Below, in pieces: positions 1 to 8,221 of a DNA stretch of 64,000 bases (positions are counted from its first letter, which is position 1; the number at the start of each line of letters is the position of its first letter). Location of the stretch: assembly GCF_019891545.1 (NCBI RefSeq), contig NZ_JAHDIU010000003.1, forward strand, positions 62,001 to 126,000. Direction: 5' to 3'. Origin of the DNA: Flavobacterium coralii. GTDB lineage: Bacteria; Bacteroidota; Bacteroidia; Flavobacteriales; Flavobacteriaceae. A program made the position numbers and the translations under genes. The notes under the pieces are model-generated. The model was not told the origin of the DNA and did no database searches. It saw only the letters and a program-made list of their open reading frames with translations.

Positions 1-98
1 AAGCCTGTACCTGCTACTGCAAGCCCGCCAAGTTTAAGGAAGCTCCTCCTGTTGTGCAGGCCTGTCCTCACTTCCTTTACTTCAACTTTCTTTTTCAT
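1..98 (-). CDS. Tat-exported protein, N-terminal fragment (function unknown)
   Basis: Only the first 32 residues are inside the window; the gene continues past base 1. The start is the ATG read leftward from base 98. The peptide has a charged Lys/Glu-rich start, then the twin-arginine core RRSFLK at about residues 17-22 and a hydrophobic Gly/Ala/Leu stretch. This is a classic Tat signal, so the mature protein is probably exported folded, often with a bound cofactor. Bacteroidota proteins with RRSFLK leaders include Gfo/Idh/MocA oxidoreductases and other cofactor enzymes, but the catalytic part is missing, so I assign no function. It is divergent from the LacI-type regulator gene, which may control it. 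Confidence 0.6.
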   Translation of the reverse strand, partial: MKKKVEVKEVRTGLHNRRSFLKLGGLAVAGTG

Positions 99-528
99 AA
101 TACTAATTCGTTAATGGGTTAATAATTATCAGGTGTGGTGTTTTTCGGCTTCAATGTTTTCAAAGTTACCTTTACTTACGAAGGTAAATTGTTAACGGTT
201 TTTAAGAAGCTGTAGAAAAAAACTTATTTTAAGAAAAATTTAATAATTGCTTAGCAGGTTATTTATCAGTATATTTATTTATAGGCAGGGGTAGAGGCTA
301 TAAGTGAACTTATTGTGATAACAATTAGTTAACATTAACATTCGTGGTCTTTTATTACAACATTAACTTTTACGGTTACATAATTTGTCACACTACCTTA
401 TGTTATTGTAAAACAATACTTACACATTTTAATAGCCACATGCTAAGTATTTAACTTTTTGTGAATAATTATAAATATCGTTTCGTAAAATTTTTCGTTA
501 CTTTTACATTGCAATAATTTTCGGAAGT
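99..528. other. Divergent intergenic region, 430 bases, no gene seen
   Basis: This AT-rich stretch separates the Tat-protein gene and the LacI-type regulator gene, which point away from each other. I see no ORF or RNA gene. A near-inverted repeat, TTACATAA and TTATGTTA, lies at about 375-412. TTTCGTAA and TTTCGTTA occur close together at about 481-500, just upstream of the regulator start. Either could be an operator, but neither is a clean LacI-family palindrome, so this is only a place to look. Confidence 0.4.
499..506 (+). promoter_or_regulatory. Weak -7 element of the lacI-type gene
   Basis: TACTTTTA differs by one base from the Bacteroidota -7 consensus TAnnTTTG and lies 22 bases before the start codon. 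The same context, CGTTACTTTTAC, occurs upstream of the Omp85 gene on the other strand. No good TTG -33 element is visible. Confidence 0.35.
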
Positions 529-1551
529 ATGAAACAAAAGGCCACACTAAAGCAAATAGCCAAAGAGCTTAATGTATCGGTATCAACAGTATCTAAAGCA
601 TTAAGTAACAGTCCTGAAATAAGTGAACCCACTAAAAAGCGGGTACAGGAGTTTGCCAAGCTCAAAAATTATAAGCCCAATAATGTGGCAGTAAACCTAA
701 AAAGTAAAAGGAGCCGTACCATCGGGGTTATAATACCTAACATACTTAACCCGTTTTTCGCTAAAGTTTTTAGTGGTATAGAGAAAGCAGCTAACGACAG
801 GGGCTATAATGTAATTACCTGCATCAGTAACGAATCGTTAGAGAAAGAAGTACACGCTATGGATATGCTGAGTAACGGTACTATAGACGGCTTTATACTT
901 TCTATTGCGGAAGAAACACAGGCAGTTGGCGATTTTAAGCACTTTAAAGAAGCAATATCTGATGATATACCTATTGTTATGTTCGACAGAATATCAGATG
1001 AGGTAAACTGCGATAAAGTTATTGTAGATGATTTTGATTCGGCTGTGCATGCCGTAAACCACATGATAAAGCTTAAGTGTAAAAATATTGCGCTACTATC
1101 TACTATTGATAACCTTAGTGTTGGTAAGCTGCGTGCCGAAGGCTATTATAAAGCGCTTGCCGATAATAACATAAGCGTTAACGACAATATAACCATACTT
1201 ACCGATAACACCGAAGATTTTGATGAGAAGCTGCAAACGCTGTTCGATAAAAAAATTGATGGAATTTTTGCCCTTGATGAGCATGCCTCTGTAATGGCAA
1301 TGAAGGCAGCTATAAAAAAAGGTATTAAAATACCGGATGAGTTGAATGTAATAGGCTTTGCCGATGGCGTATGGTCACGCAGGTTAACGCCAAGCCTTAG
1401 CACCGTGAGCCAGCACGGGCCCGAAATTGGCGATGCGGCAGCCAACATGCTGATAGACCGACTTGAAGCGAAAGAAGGGGAGGAGCCTGAATACCAGACT
1501 AAAGTTATTAAAACCGAATTAAGGCAGCGGGACTCTACCAGAAAACTTTAA
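529..1551 (+). CDS. LacI/GalR-family transcriptional regulator
   Basis: A 340-residue repressor or activator with the standard LacI layout. Residues about 5-27 form the helix-turn-helix (TLKQIAKELNVSVSTVSKAL), followed by the hinge helix near residues 48-60. From about residue 62 (RTIGVIIPNI) comes a periplasmic-binding-protein-like sensor domain running to the C-terminus, with the family phrases VIGFADG and LSTVSQ near residues 280-300. It should bind DNA as a dimer and sense a small molecule, usually a sugar. The ligand cannot be read from the sequence. The divergent Tat-exported gene is the likeliest target. The ATG at 529 fits the family start; no ribosome-binding site is seen. Confidence 0.9.
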   Translation: MKQKATLKQIAKELNVSVSTVSKALSNSPEISEPTKKRVQEFAKLKNYKPNNVAVNLKSKRSRTIGVIIPNILNPFFAKVFSGIEKAANDRGYNVITCISNESLEKEVHAMDMLSNGTIDGFILSIAEETQAVGDFKHFKEAISDDIPIVMFDRISDEVNCDKVIVDDFDSAVHAVNHMIKLKCKNIALLSTIDNLSVGKLRAEGYYKALADNNISVNDNITILTDNTEDFDEKLQTLFDKKIDGIFALDEHASVMAMKAAIKKGIKIPDELNVIGFADGVWSRRLTPSLSTVSQHGPEIGDAAANMLIDRLEAKEGEEPEYQTKVIKTELRQRDSTRKL

Positions 1552-1571
1552 GGATAAAACGTATAAAAACC

Positions 1572-1603
1572 AAAAAGGAGTAATCGCAAGATTACTCCTT
1601 TTT
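1572..1603. terminator. Bidirectional intrinsic terminator
   Basis: A perfect 13-base stem (AAAAAGGAGTAAT, 1572-1584, and ATTACTCCTTTTT, 1591-1603) closes a six-base loop CGCAAG. The A/T ends give a T-run on both strands, so it can end both the lacI-type gene and the convergent serine hydrolase gene. Its right arm contains the hydrolase stop codon and last codons. Confidence 0.85.
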
Positions 1604-2914
1604 AAATTCTGTTTCAGTACCACCCTGATAGATGGTAAAGCCATTATCTTTAAATATTATGTTTATACCTGCGGGATTAAAATTAAATTCAGTCTCGCTT
1701 GCCGGGTTTAGCGGAAAAGCCCCCTGGCCTGTAGCCTGGGCCATAAGCACACCATCTGTATATTTAATATTTATTTTCAGCGGCACTCCCGGCGATGCAT
1801 AAGTACCTTCATATCCTTTTAAAATTTCAGGTGCAACCGTAACAGTTTTAAGGTTAGGGAAACGGTATGGCAGCTTATAGTAAATGCTGAGTATGCCTAT
1901 CATTATTTCATTGCCGTCATAATTGTCTCCGTTTACGTTTAAGGCTATCGCAAGCCCATCTTTAGGGTAATAGCCTAACGAAGAGGTAAAGTTTTCTATA
2001 CCGCCGTTGTGGCCGTAAAAGCGGCGTTCACCAAACGGAAAGCTGAAAATACCCTTGCCAAATCCGTAGTCAAACTTCAGCATTTCATCCAGTGATGCTT
2101 TTTTTACAAGCTTACCTTCAAATAAAGCCCTGATAAATTTAGTAAGGTCGGTTGGCGTGCTCTGCATGGCGCCTGCCGCCCCCGCCGCCGATTCATTCCA
2201 TTCCTCATGCCTTTCCCATTCGGTGCCGTTAAAGTGGTAAGAATAGGCTTCGTTGCGGCGCGGGTTTATTTTGCCAAAATAGTAGGTGTTTTTAAGCCCA
2301 AGCTTTTTTACTATCCTTTCTTCTACAACATCTTTATATGGCTTTTTAAGGATGTCTTCTATGATATACCCTAAAAGCAGGTAGTTTGTATTGCTGTAAT
2401 CTGCTGTAGAGCCGGGGCTGAAAGCAGGCTCATAAGCCTCAATCCTTTTCAGCATTGCCTTTCGTGGCTGGAACGCCGTTACATAGCTGCCAAAAATACT
2501 GTCGTTTGTATAATTGTACAGCCCGCTGGTATGGTTAAGCAGGTTGGTAATGGTTATGCTGTCGGCATTTTTAATATTCGGGAAGAACTGCGATAGTTTC
2601 GCATCAGGCATCAGCTTCTTTTCTTCCATAAGCTGAAATATAACCACAGATGTGAACATCTTGGTTATAGAGCCTATTTTATATTTTGTATCGGCATTTG
2701 CCTTAATTTTATTCTCTGCATCGGCATAGCCGTATGCCCTTTCAAAAACTACTTTGTCTTTTTCGCGGATGCTGACAGAACCCATAAATTTATTATTGGC
2801 AGCGAAGTAAGATAACAGGCTGTCTATCTTCACAAAGCGTGGCTCCATAGGCTGTGCAAAGGCAGGGGCAGCCATAACAAAAGCTATAATCAGCAGTATG
2901 CTCTTTTTCATCAT
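1592..2914 (-). CDS. Serine hydrolase, class C beta-lactamase family
   Basis: A 440-residue exported protein. Residues 1-20 are a signal peptide ending AFA-Q. The beta-lactamase/DD-peptidase-like domain follows, with the catalytic motif SITK (Ser82, Lys85), the second motif YSN (173-175), HTSGL (128-132), and a GHNGG box near residue 300 that replaces the KTG motif as in class C relatives. The last 90 residues form a small beta-rich C-terminal domain. Members include peptidases, esterases and D-aminoacyl hydrolases, so the substrate is open; a resistance role is not implied. It starts 43 bases downstream of polA on the same strand and may be co-transcribed. Its stop codon lies inside a terminator stem. 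Confidence 0.87.
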   Translation of the reverse strand: MMKKSILLIIAFVMAAPAFAQPMEPRFVKIDSLLSYFAANNKFMGSVSIREKDKVVFERAYGYADAENKIKANADTKYKIGSITKMFTSVVIFQLMEEKKLMPDAKLSQFFPNIKNADSITITNLLNHTSGLYNYTNDSIFGSYVTAFQPRKAMLKRIEAYEPAFSPGSTADYSNTNYLLLGYIIEDILKKPYKDVVEERIVKKLGLKNTYYFGKINPRRNEAYSYHFNGTEWERHEEWNESAAGAAGAMQSTPTDLTKFIRALFEGKLVKKASLDEMLKFDYGFGKGIFSFPFGERRFYGHNGGIENFTSSLGYYPKDGLAIALNVNGDNYDGNEIMIGILSIYYKLPYRFPNLKTVTVAPEILKGYEGTYASPGVPLKINIKYTDGVLMAQATGQGAFPLNPASETEFNFNPAGINIIFKDNGFTIYQGGTETEFKKE

Positions 2915-2957
2915 TTAAGTTTTTATAATTAGACTACAGTTGCGCTGTAACGTTACA

Positions 2958-5789
2958 TTAATGCGCCTCAAGCCAGTTTTGCCCGGTACCCATTTCTACC
3001 ACCAGCGGCACATCCAGCGGAAATGCATTTTCCATTTCATGCTTAATCATTGGCTTTATGCGCTCTGTTTCGCTGTTATGCACATCAAACACAAGTTCGT
3101 CATGCACCTGCAATAGCATTTTGCTTTTCCAGCCTTCATTAATAAGGCGCTTGTGTATGTTAATCATCGCAATCTTAATAATATCGGCGGCGCTACCCTG
3201 TATAGGGGCATTAACAGCATTACGCTCTGCCGCGCCGCGCACTACCGCATTTTGCGAGTTGATGTCTTTGAGGTAACGCCTCCTGCCTGATATGGTTTGC
3301 ACATAGCCGTTTTCCCGCGCAAATTCTACCTGGCTATTAATGTAATCGCGCAGGGTAGGGTAGGTTTTGTAATAAGCATCTATAAGTTCTTTTGACTCCG
3401 AACGACTTAATGATGTCTGGTTGCTCAACCCAAATGCAGAAACGCCATACACAATACCAAAGTTTACCGTTTTAGCATTGCTGCGCTGCTCTCTCGTAAC
3501 TTCTTCAAGCGAAACGTTGAAAACTTTTGCAGCCGTACTGGCATGGATATCTTCATTATTCTGAAACGATTTTACCATTTCCGGGTCGCCGCTAAGCGCG
3601 GCTATAATACGAAGCTCTATTTGAGAGTAGTCGGCAGAAAGCAATGTGTAATTTTCATCGCGTGCTATAAATGCTTTCCTGATCTGCCTGCCGCGTTCGG
3701 TGCGTATAGGTATGTTTTGCAGGTTAGGGTTGTTACTGCTGAGCCTTCCGGTAGCGGCTACCGTTTGCATATAATCAGTATGCACCCTGCCTGTGGCAGG
3801 TTCTACCTGTGTGGGCAGTGCATCTACATAGGTGTTTTGCAGTTTTACGAGCTGCCTCCAGTCCAGTATGTCCTGTACTATAGGATTGTCTTTAGCGAGA
3901 TATGATAGCACTTCTTCGCCCGTAGCATACTGCCCCGTTTTGGTTTTCTTTTGTTTGGTTCCGCCAATTTTAAGCTTATCGAATAATATATCTCCAAGCT
4001 GTTTGGGCGAGGCAAGGTTAAACGATTCACCTGCGGCTTCATATATTTTAAGCTCGAGCCCCTTAATGTCATTTGTCAGTACTTCAGAGAGCTGTTTCAG
4101 GTAAGCGGTATCAAGGTTTATGCCCTCATGCTCCATCGCTGCAAGTACCGGCATAAGCGGAATTTCTATATCATCAAAAAGTTTGCGGGTAAGCGTCTGT
4201 TCCAACATGGGTTCAAACACTTCTTTAAGCTGCAGGGTTATGTCGGCATCTTCAACGGCATATTCTTTAATAAGCTCCAGCTCAACATCGCGCATGCTTT
4301 TCTGGTTCTTACCTTTTTTACCGATAAGCGCCTCAATTGGCATTGGCGAATATTTCAGGTATGTTTCGGCAAGTATATCCATGCCGTGGCGCATATCAGG
4401 ATTGATGAGGTAATGCGCAATCATAGTATCAAAAAACTTTCCTTTTACGGTTATACCGTAGTTAGAAAGCACCTCTATATCATATTTAAGGTTTTGGCCT
4501 ACTTTCTCGATTTCCTCACTTTCGTAAAACGGTACCAGCTTTTGCAGCAGTTCTTTTGCTTCATCGCGGTTGGCAGGTACGGGAATATAGAATCCCTTAC
4601 CTTTCTCCCAAGAAAATGACAGCCCGACAAGCTCTGCCGTAAGGGCACATATACCGGTAGTTTCAGTGTCAAAGCTTACGCTCTTTTGCTGCATCATGTC
4701 GCGCATTAAAAGGCTGATGCCCATATTGCCCTGCACTACCTGGTAGTTATGGTCATAAGTATCAAGCTTTTTGTAAAAGCCTGGGTCAAACTGGGCATGC
4801 TCATCTGCTGCGCCCTCATTAAAAAGAGAAAACTGCTGGTCCTGTTTGGTTATTGTTTTAGTAGGTGTATAGCCTTGTGTATTGATTTCGTCGAACTCCT
4901 CGCCATGAGAGAACAGCTTATGGAATTGCTCTGCCATCCTCCTGAACTCCAGTTCCTGAAACAGGGCTTCCACTTTTTCGGTGTCAGGCTTGCTCAGTTC
5001 GTAATCATGTTCATCAAAGGTTACATTACAATCGGTGATAATAGTAGCTAACTTTTTAGATAAAATGCCCTTTTCGGCATTTGCCTCTATGTTTTCCTTC
5101 ATTTTCCCTTTAAGCTGGTGCGTGTTGGCCAGCAGGTTCTCCATAGAGCCGTATTCTTTCAGCAGCTTTTTAGCGGTTTTTTCACCTACACCCGGCAATC
5201 CCGGAATGTTATCTACAGCATCGCCCATCATGCCCAGAAAATCAATTACCTGTTCGGGGCGCTCAATTTCAAAACGCTCAAGTACTTCGGGCACACCCCA
5301 AATCTCTATGCCGTTGCCCATGCGTGCGGGGCGGTACATAAAGATGTTTTCGCTTACAAGCTGTGCAAAATCTTTATCGGGAGTTACCATATAAACCTGG
5401 TAGCCCTGCTTTTCGGCCTGCTTTGCAACTGTGCCTATAAGGTCGTCCGCCTCGCAGCCTGCCATTTCTATAACGGGTATGTGCATGGCTTTAAGTATTT
5501 CCTGTATATACGGAATGGCAATTTTTATGGCTTCGGGTGTTTCGTCCCGGTGCCCTTTGTAGTCGGCAAACATTTCGGTCCGCACTGCGCTGCCTTCTTT
5601 ATCAAAAGCAACGGCGAGGTGGTCGGGCCTTTCCCGTTTAATTACATCCAGCAATGAGTTCATAAAACCCATAATAGCAGAAGTATCCATGCCTTTGGAG
5701 TTTATCCTCGGGTTTTTAATAAATGCATAATAACCGCGGAATATAAGCGCATAGGCATCGAGCAGGAAAAGTCGTTTTTGCTGTGACAT
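2958..5789 (-). CDS. polA: DNA polymerase I
   Basis: A 943-residue family A polymerase with all three domains. Residues about 5-290 are the 5'-3' flap exonuclease (acidic cluster GCEADD at 111-116, GDAVDNIPG at 189-197). Residues about 350-540 are the 3'-5' proofreading domain, and its motif FDTET keeps Asp374 and Glu376, so proofreading looks active, unlike Taq. The polymerase domain has motif A (SADYSQIE, 718-725), motif B (RSNAKTVNFGIVYG, about 769-782) and motif C (QVHDELV, 894-900). It fills gaps in repair and removes Okazaki primers in the cytoplasm. The ATG at 5789 matches the family N-terminus. Confidence 0.98.
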   Translation of the reverse strand: MSQQKRLFLLDAYALIFRGYYAFIKNPRINSKGMDTSAIMGFMNSLLDVIKRERPDHLAVAFDKEGSAVRTEMFADYKGHRDETPEAIKIAIPYIQEILKAMHIPVIEMAGCEADDLIGTVAKQAEKQGYQVYMVTPDKDFAQLVSENIFMYRPARMGNGIEIWGVPEVLERFEIERPEQVIDFLGMMGDAVDNIPGLPGVGEKTAKKLLKEYGSMENLLANTHQLKGKMKENIEANAEKGILSKKLATIITDCNVTFDEHDYELSKPDTEKVEALFQELEFRRMAEQFHKLFSHGEEFDEINTQGYTPTKTITKQDQQFSLFNEGAADEHAQFDPGFYKKLDTYDHNYQVVQGNMGISLLMRDMMQQKSVSFDTETTGICALTAELVGLSFSWEKGKGFYIPVPANRDEAKELLQKLVPFYESEEIEKVGQNLKYDIEVLSNYGITVKGKFFDTMIAHYLINPDMRHGMDILAETYLKYSPMPIEALIGKKGKNQKSMRDVELELIKEYAVEDADITLQLKEVFEPMLEQTLTRKLFDDIEIPLMPVLAAMEHEGINLDTAYLKQLSEVLTNDIKGLELKIYEAAGESFNLASPKQLGDILFDKLKIGGTKQKKTKTGQYATGEEVLSYLAKDNPIVQDILDWRQLVKLQNTYVDALPTQVEPATGRVHTDYMQTVAATGRLSSNNPNLQNIPIRTERGRQIRKAFIARDENYTLLSADYSQIELRIIAALSGDPEMVKSFQNNEDIHASTAAKVFNVSLEEVTREQRSNAKTVNFGIVYGVSAFGLSNQTSLSRSESKELIDAYYKTYPTLRDYINSQVEFARENGYVQTISGRRRYLKDINSQNAVVRGAAERNAVNAPIQGSAADIIKIAMINIHKRLINEGWKSKMLLQVHDELVFDVHNSETERIKPMIKHEMENAFPLDVPLVVEMGTGQNWLEAH

Positions 5790-5853
5790 GAAAAATTTAT
5801 TTGCCTGTAAAAATAAGCAAACCCGCTTTAATAGCCATGCGTTGCAACAGGTA

Positions 5854-6432
5854 TTACTTTACATACCCTGCCAGTTGCTTAACCATTTGCTCTGCTGTTT
5901 TGTCATACTCCTTGCGGTATTTTTCCAGCAGCTCTTCTTTTGGGGTGTCTTTGCCTTTGGCGTGGCCTTCCCACAAAACAGTTAATGATGTAAACGGCGG
6001 CAGCCCTATACCCAAAGCATTATAAAAATTGGCAGTGTTGGCAATAATATGTTCGGCGCCATCGCTGTCGCCTGTAACGATAATGCCTCCTGCCTTGCCC
6101 TGAAGTTTAGATGTATTGCCTTCCATAATTTCATCATGAAGCTCATCCATCCTCTCAATTACCATTTGCATCTGAGAAGAATGGTTGCCCCACCAAACCG
6201 GGGTTGCAAATACAATTATATCGGCTGACAGTACTTTTTCAAGTATGGCAGGCCATTCGTCCCCATCACCCATGTCAGAGTAGGTACCGGGAAGAATAGT
6301 ATGATTGACAAGCTTGATGATCTCGCTTTCAATATTTTGTTTTTTAAGATGCTCCGCAAAAAATTCACTAAGGGTTTCGGTGTTGCTGTTGCCCTCTTTT
6401 TTTAGGGTTGCAAGTAGTATAACTGCTTTCAT
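5854..6432 (-). CDS. NAD(P)H-dependent FMN reductase / flavodoxin-like oxidoreductase
   Basis: A 192-residue cytoplasmic protein with the flavodoxin-like fold of the FMN reductase family. The N-terminus (residues 1-20, ILLATLKKEGNSNTE) matches the phosphate-binding loop that holds FMN. TPVWWGNHSSQMQMVIER (about 77-94) matches the second FMN-contact segment, and a GIIVTGDSDGAEH stretch follows near 114-126. Such enzymes pass electrons from NAD(P)H to flavin, quinones or other acceptors; the physiological acceptor here is unknown. It is transcribed toward polA with a 64-base gap, so it probably has its own promoter. Confidence 0.85.
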   Translation of the reverse strand: MKAVILLATLKKEGNSNTETLSEFFAEHLKKQNIESEIIKLVNHTILPGTYSDMGDGDEWPAILEKVLSADIIVFATPVWWGNHSSQMQMVIERMDELHDEIMEGNTSKLQGKAGGIIVTGDSDGAEHIIANTANFYNALGIGLPPFTSLTVLWEGHAKGKDTPKEELLEKYRKEYDKTAEQMVKQLAGYVK

Positions 6433-6457
6433 TTCAGGTGGTTGTTTTGTTATTTCT

Positions 6458-6465
6458 CAAATATA
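6458..6465 (-). promoter_or_regulatory. -7 promoter element of the flavodoxin-like gene
   Basis: Read on the minus strand this is TATATTTG, a full match to TAnnTTTG, placed 25 bases before the start codon at 6432. I do not see a clear TTG at the -33 distance. Confidence 0.5.
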
Positions 6466-6552
6466 GCCAACTGTTTGTAAAGAAAATCTTAATATAAAGG
6501 TATTTATATCCTAATATTATCCGCGGTAACAAAATCAGGACATATTCGTTTA

Positions 6553-6560
6553 TATCTTTG
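6553..6560 (+). promoter_or_regulatory. -7 promoter element of the metallophosphoesterase gene
   Basis: TATCTTTG matches TAnnTTTG exactly and lies 60 bases upstream of the start at 6621. No TTG is visible at the proper distance. The leader just after it contains a paired inverted repeat at 6563-6597. Confidence 0.5.
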
Positions 6561-6562
6561 CC

Positions 6563-6597
6563 GACAGTAATTTACGGCACATTTTGTGCAGACTGTC
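6563..6597 (+). promoter_or_regulatory. Nested inverted repeat in the metallophosphoesterase leader
   Basis: GACAGT (6563-6568) pairs with ACTGTC (6592-6597), and inside it GCACA (6577-6581) pairs with TGTGC (6585-6589) around a three-base loop. It sits right after the -7 element, so it could be a 5'-end RNA stem-loop or an operator overlapping the transcription start. No function is known to me. Confidence 0.4.
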
Positions 6598-6620
6598 AGT
6601 ATCACTTTTAGGAAAAACAT

Positions 6621-7850
6621 ATGTTTCGCTGGATATTATTTTTTGTGTTCGTGATTTTGGTTGAGGTATATGCATTTCAGGCTATACGTACCGTAACACG
6701 GCTGAGATGGGTGCTTTATGCGTACCAGATCATATCTTTTATCATCATCATGTATATTGCTTACTCCTTTACGCAGTTTGACAGGAGTGTGGGGCAGAAC
6801 AAACAGACGCTGTTTACTTTCGGGCTGCTGCTGCTTACCTATGTACCCAAAATGGTTATTGCAGTGGTTATGTTTGGAGAAGATATAGTGCGCTTTTTCT
6901 TCGGACTTATGCGCGAATTTCTGGGTAACAGCAATGAGTCGTTCCTTATCGAGAGGCGCAAGTTTGTGAGCCAGGCGGCACTTGGCCTTGCAGCAATTCC
7001 TTTTATATCATTGTTATACGGAATGACAAAGGGTAAGTATAACTTCCAGGTAAGGAGAAAGACACTTTATTTTGCCGACCTGCCCGAGAGTTTCGACGGT
7101 ATGACCATCACGCAGATATCGGATGTTCATAGCGGCAGTTTTGATAACCCCGATGAAATTAGCCATGCTATAGACCTTATCAATGAGCAAAAATCGGACA
7201 TCATTCTTTTTACAGGTGATATTGTGAATACCCACGCCGAAGAAATGCACCCCTGGATAGAAACTTTTAAACGTATCGAGAACCCGCCGCTTGGCAAATT
7301 CTCCGTACTGGGCAACCATGATTATGGCGAGTATGTAACCTGGCCTACCAATAAAGATAAAGAAGATAACTTTAACGCTATTAAAGACCTGCACCGCCAG
7401 ATAGACTTTAAGCTGCTGCTTAATGAGCATGTAAAGCTTGAAAGAAACGGCCAGCAGATAGCGCTTGTGGGTGTGGAGAACTGGGGGCATAACTTTAAAA
7501 AAGCAGGAGACCTCGGTAAAGCATCTAAAGGGTTAACGCCGGAAGATTTTAAAATATTGATGAGCCACGACCCATCTCATTGGGAAATGGAGGTGAAGCA
7601 AAGCCACAACAACTATCACTTAACCCTGAGCGGGCATACACATGGGTTGCAATTTGGGATTGAAATACCCGGACTTATAAAATGGAGTCCTGTGCAATAT
7701 GTTTATAAGCAGTGGGCCGGGCTTTATGAACATTTGGGCAGGTATGTTTATGTTAACCGTGGTTTCGGGTTTCATGCGTATCCGGGCAGGGTGGGTATAT
7801 GGCCCGAGATTACAGTGCTGGAACTAAAAAAAGGCGAAAAAATAGCGTAG
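6621..7850 (+). CDS. Membrane-anchored metallophosphoesterase (YkuE-like)
   Basis: A 409-residue protein. Residues 1-95 hold three hydrophobic membrane segments (about 2-22, 31-52, 64-86). Then comes RRKFVSQAALGLAAIPF (112-128), a twin-arginine-like segment that probably forms another membrane anchor. From about residue 160 the calcineurin-like phosphoesterase domain carries its metal ligands: SDVH (167-170), TGD (198-200), GNHD (231-234), SHD near 313-315 and GHTHG near 340. The catalytic domain likely lies outside the inner membrane. Relatives act on phosphodiesters or lipid-linked phosphates; the substrate is not evident. It is divergent from the flavodoxin-like gene. Confidence 0.88.
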   Translation: MFRWILFFVFVILVEVYAFQAIRTVTRLRWVLYAYQIISFIIIMYIAYSFTQFDRSVGQNKQTLFTFGLLLLTYVPKMVIAVVMFGEDIVRFFFGLMREFLGNSNESFLIERRKFVSQAALGLAAIPFISLLYGMTKGKYNFQVRRKTLYFADLPESFDGMTITQISDVHSGSFDNPDEISHAIDLINEQKSDIILFTGDIVNTHAEEMHPWIETFKRIENPPLGKFSVLGNHDYGEYVTWPTNKDKEDNFNAIKDLHRQIDFKLLLNEHVKLERNGQQIALVGVENWGHNFKKAGDLGKASKGLTPEDFKILMSHDPSHWEMEVKQSHNNYHLTLSGHTHGLQFGIEIPGLIKWSPVQYVYKQWAGLYEHLGRYVYVNRGFGFHAYPGRVGIWPEITVLELKKGEKIA

Positions 7851-7864
7851 GTTGATAAAATTGT

Positions 7865-7872
7865 TATATTTG
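7865..7872 (+). promoter_or_regulatory. -7 promoter element of the thioredoxin-like gene
   Basis: TATATTTG matches TAnnTTTG exactly, 52 bases before the start at 7925 and 14 bases after the metallophosphoesterase stop. No TTG is seen at 18-20 bases upstream. Confidence 0.5.
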
Positions 7873-7924
7873 TGTAGTTTTAATCGGAATACAAAAGCTT
7901 TTTGGTCGGTTTAAATTTAAATTT

Positions 7925-8221
7925 ATGTCAAAATTCGGCGAATTAATCAACTCAAGGGTACCGGTCCTTATTGATTTTTATACAGAATGGAACGAGCCTT
8001 CGGTTTCGATGCATCCTGTAATGCGCGATGTTGCCGCAGCGCTTGGCGACAGGGCGAAAGTGATAAAAATTGATGTGGACAAAAACCAGGAACTGGCCGA
8101 TGCCCTCAGGATTAAAGGGCTTCCTACATTAATGATATACAAAGACGGGCAAATGGTATGGAGGCAATCAGGCGAGCTTGATGCCAATACTATTATTGCA
8201 CTGGTACAGGAACAGCTTTAG
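7925..8221 (+). CDS. Thioredoxin-fold protein without redox cysteines
   Basis: A 98-residue cytoplasmic protein with a complete thioredoxin fold: VPVLIDFYTEW (12-22), the central KVIKIDVDKN strand (45-54), and the cis-proline loop GLPTLMIY (65-72). The active site that would read WCGPC is WNEPS (22-26), and the protein has no cysteine at all. It cannot do dithiol exchange, so a structural, chaperone-like or binding role is more likely. I recall similar cysteine-free thioredoxins in other flavobacteria but did not check. Its stop overlaps the convergent deacetylase stop by four bases. Confidence 0.88.
   Translation: MSKFGELINSRVPVLIDFYTEWNEPSVSMHPVMRDVAAALGDRAKVIKIDVDKNQELADALRIKGLPTLMIYKDGQMVWRQSGELDANTIIALVQEQL

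Noticed and set aside
1592-2914. Antibiotic-resistance beta-lactamase
   Set aside because: The fold and SxxK/YxN motifs are shared by many esterases and peptidases; the C-terminal domain and lack of KTG do not support a resistance call.
3543-5657. Several plus-strand frames of 97-179 codons opposite polA
   Set aside because: polA is conserved over its whole length with all motifs; the antisense frames lack any family signal.
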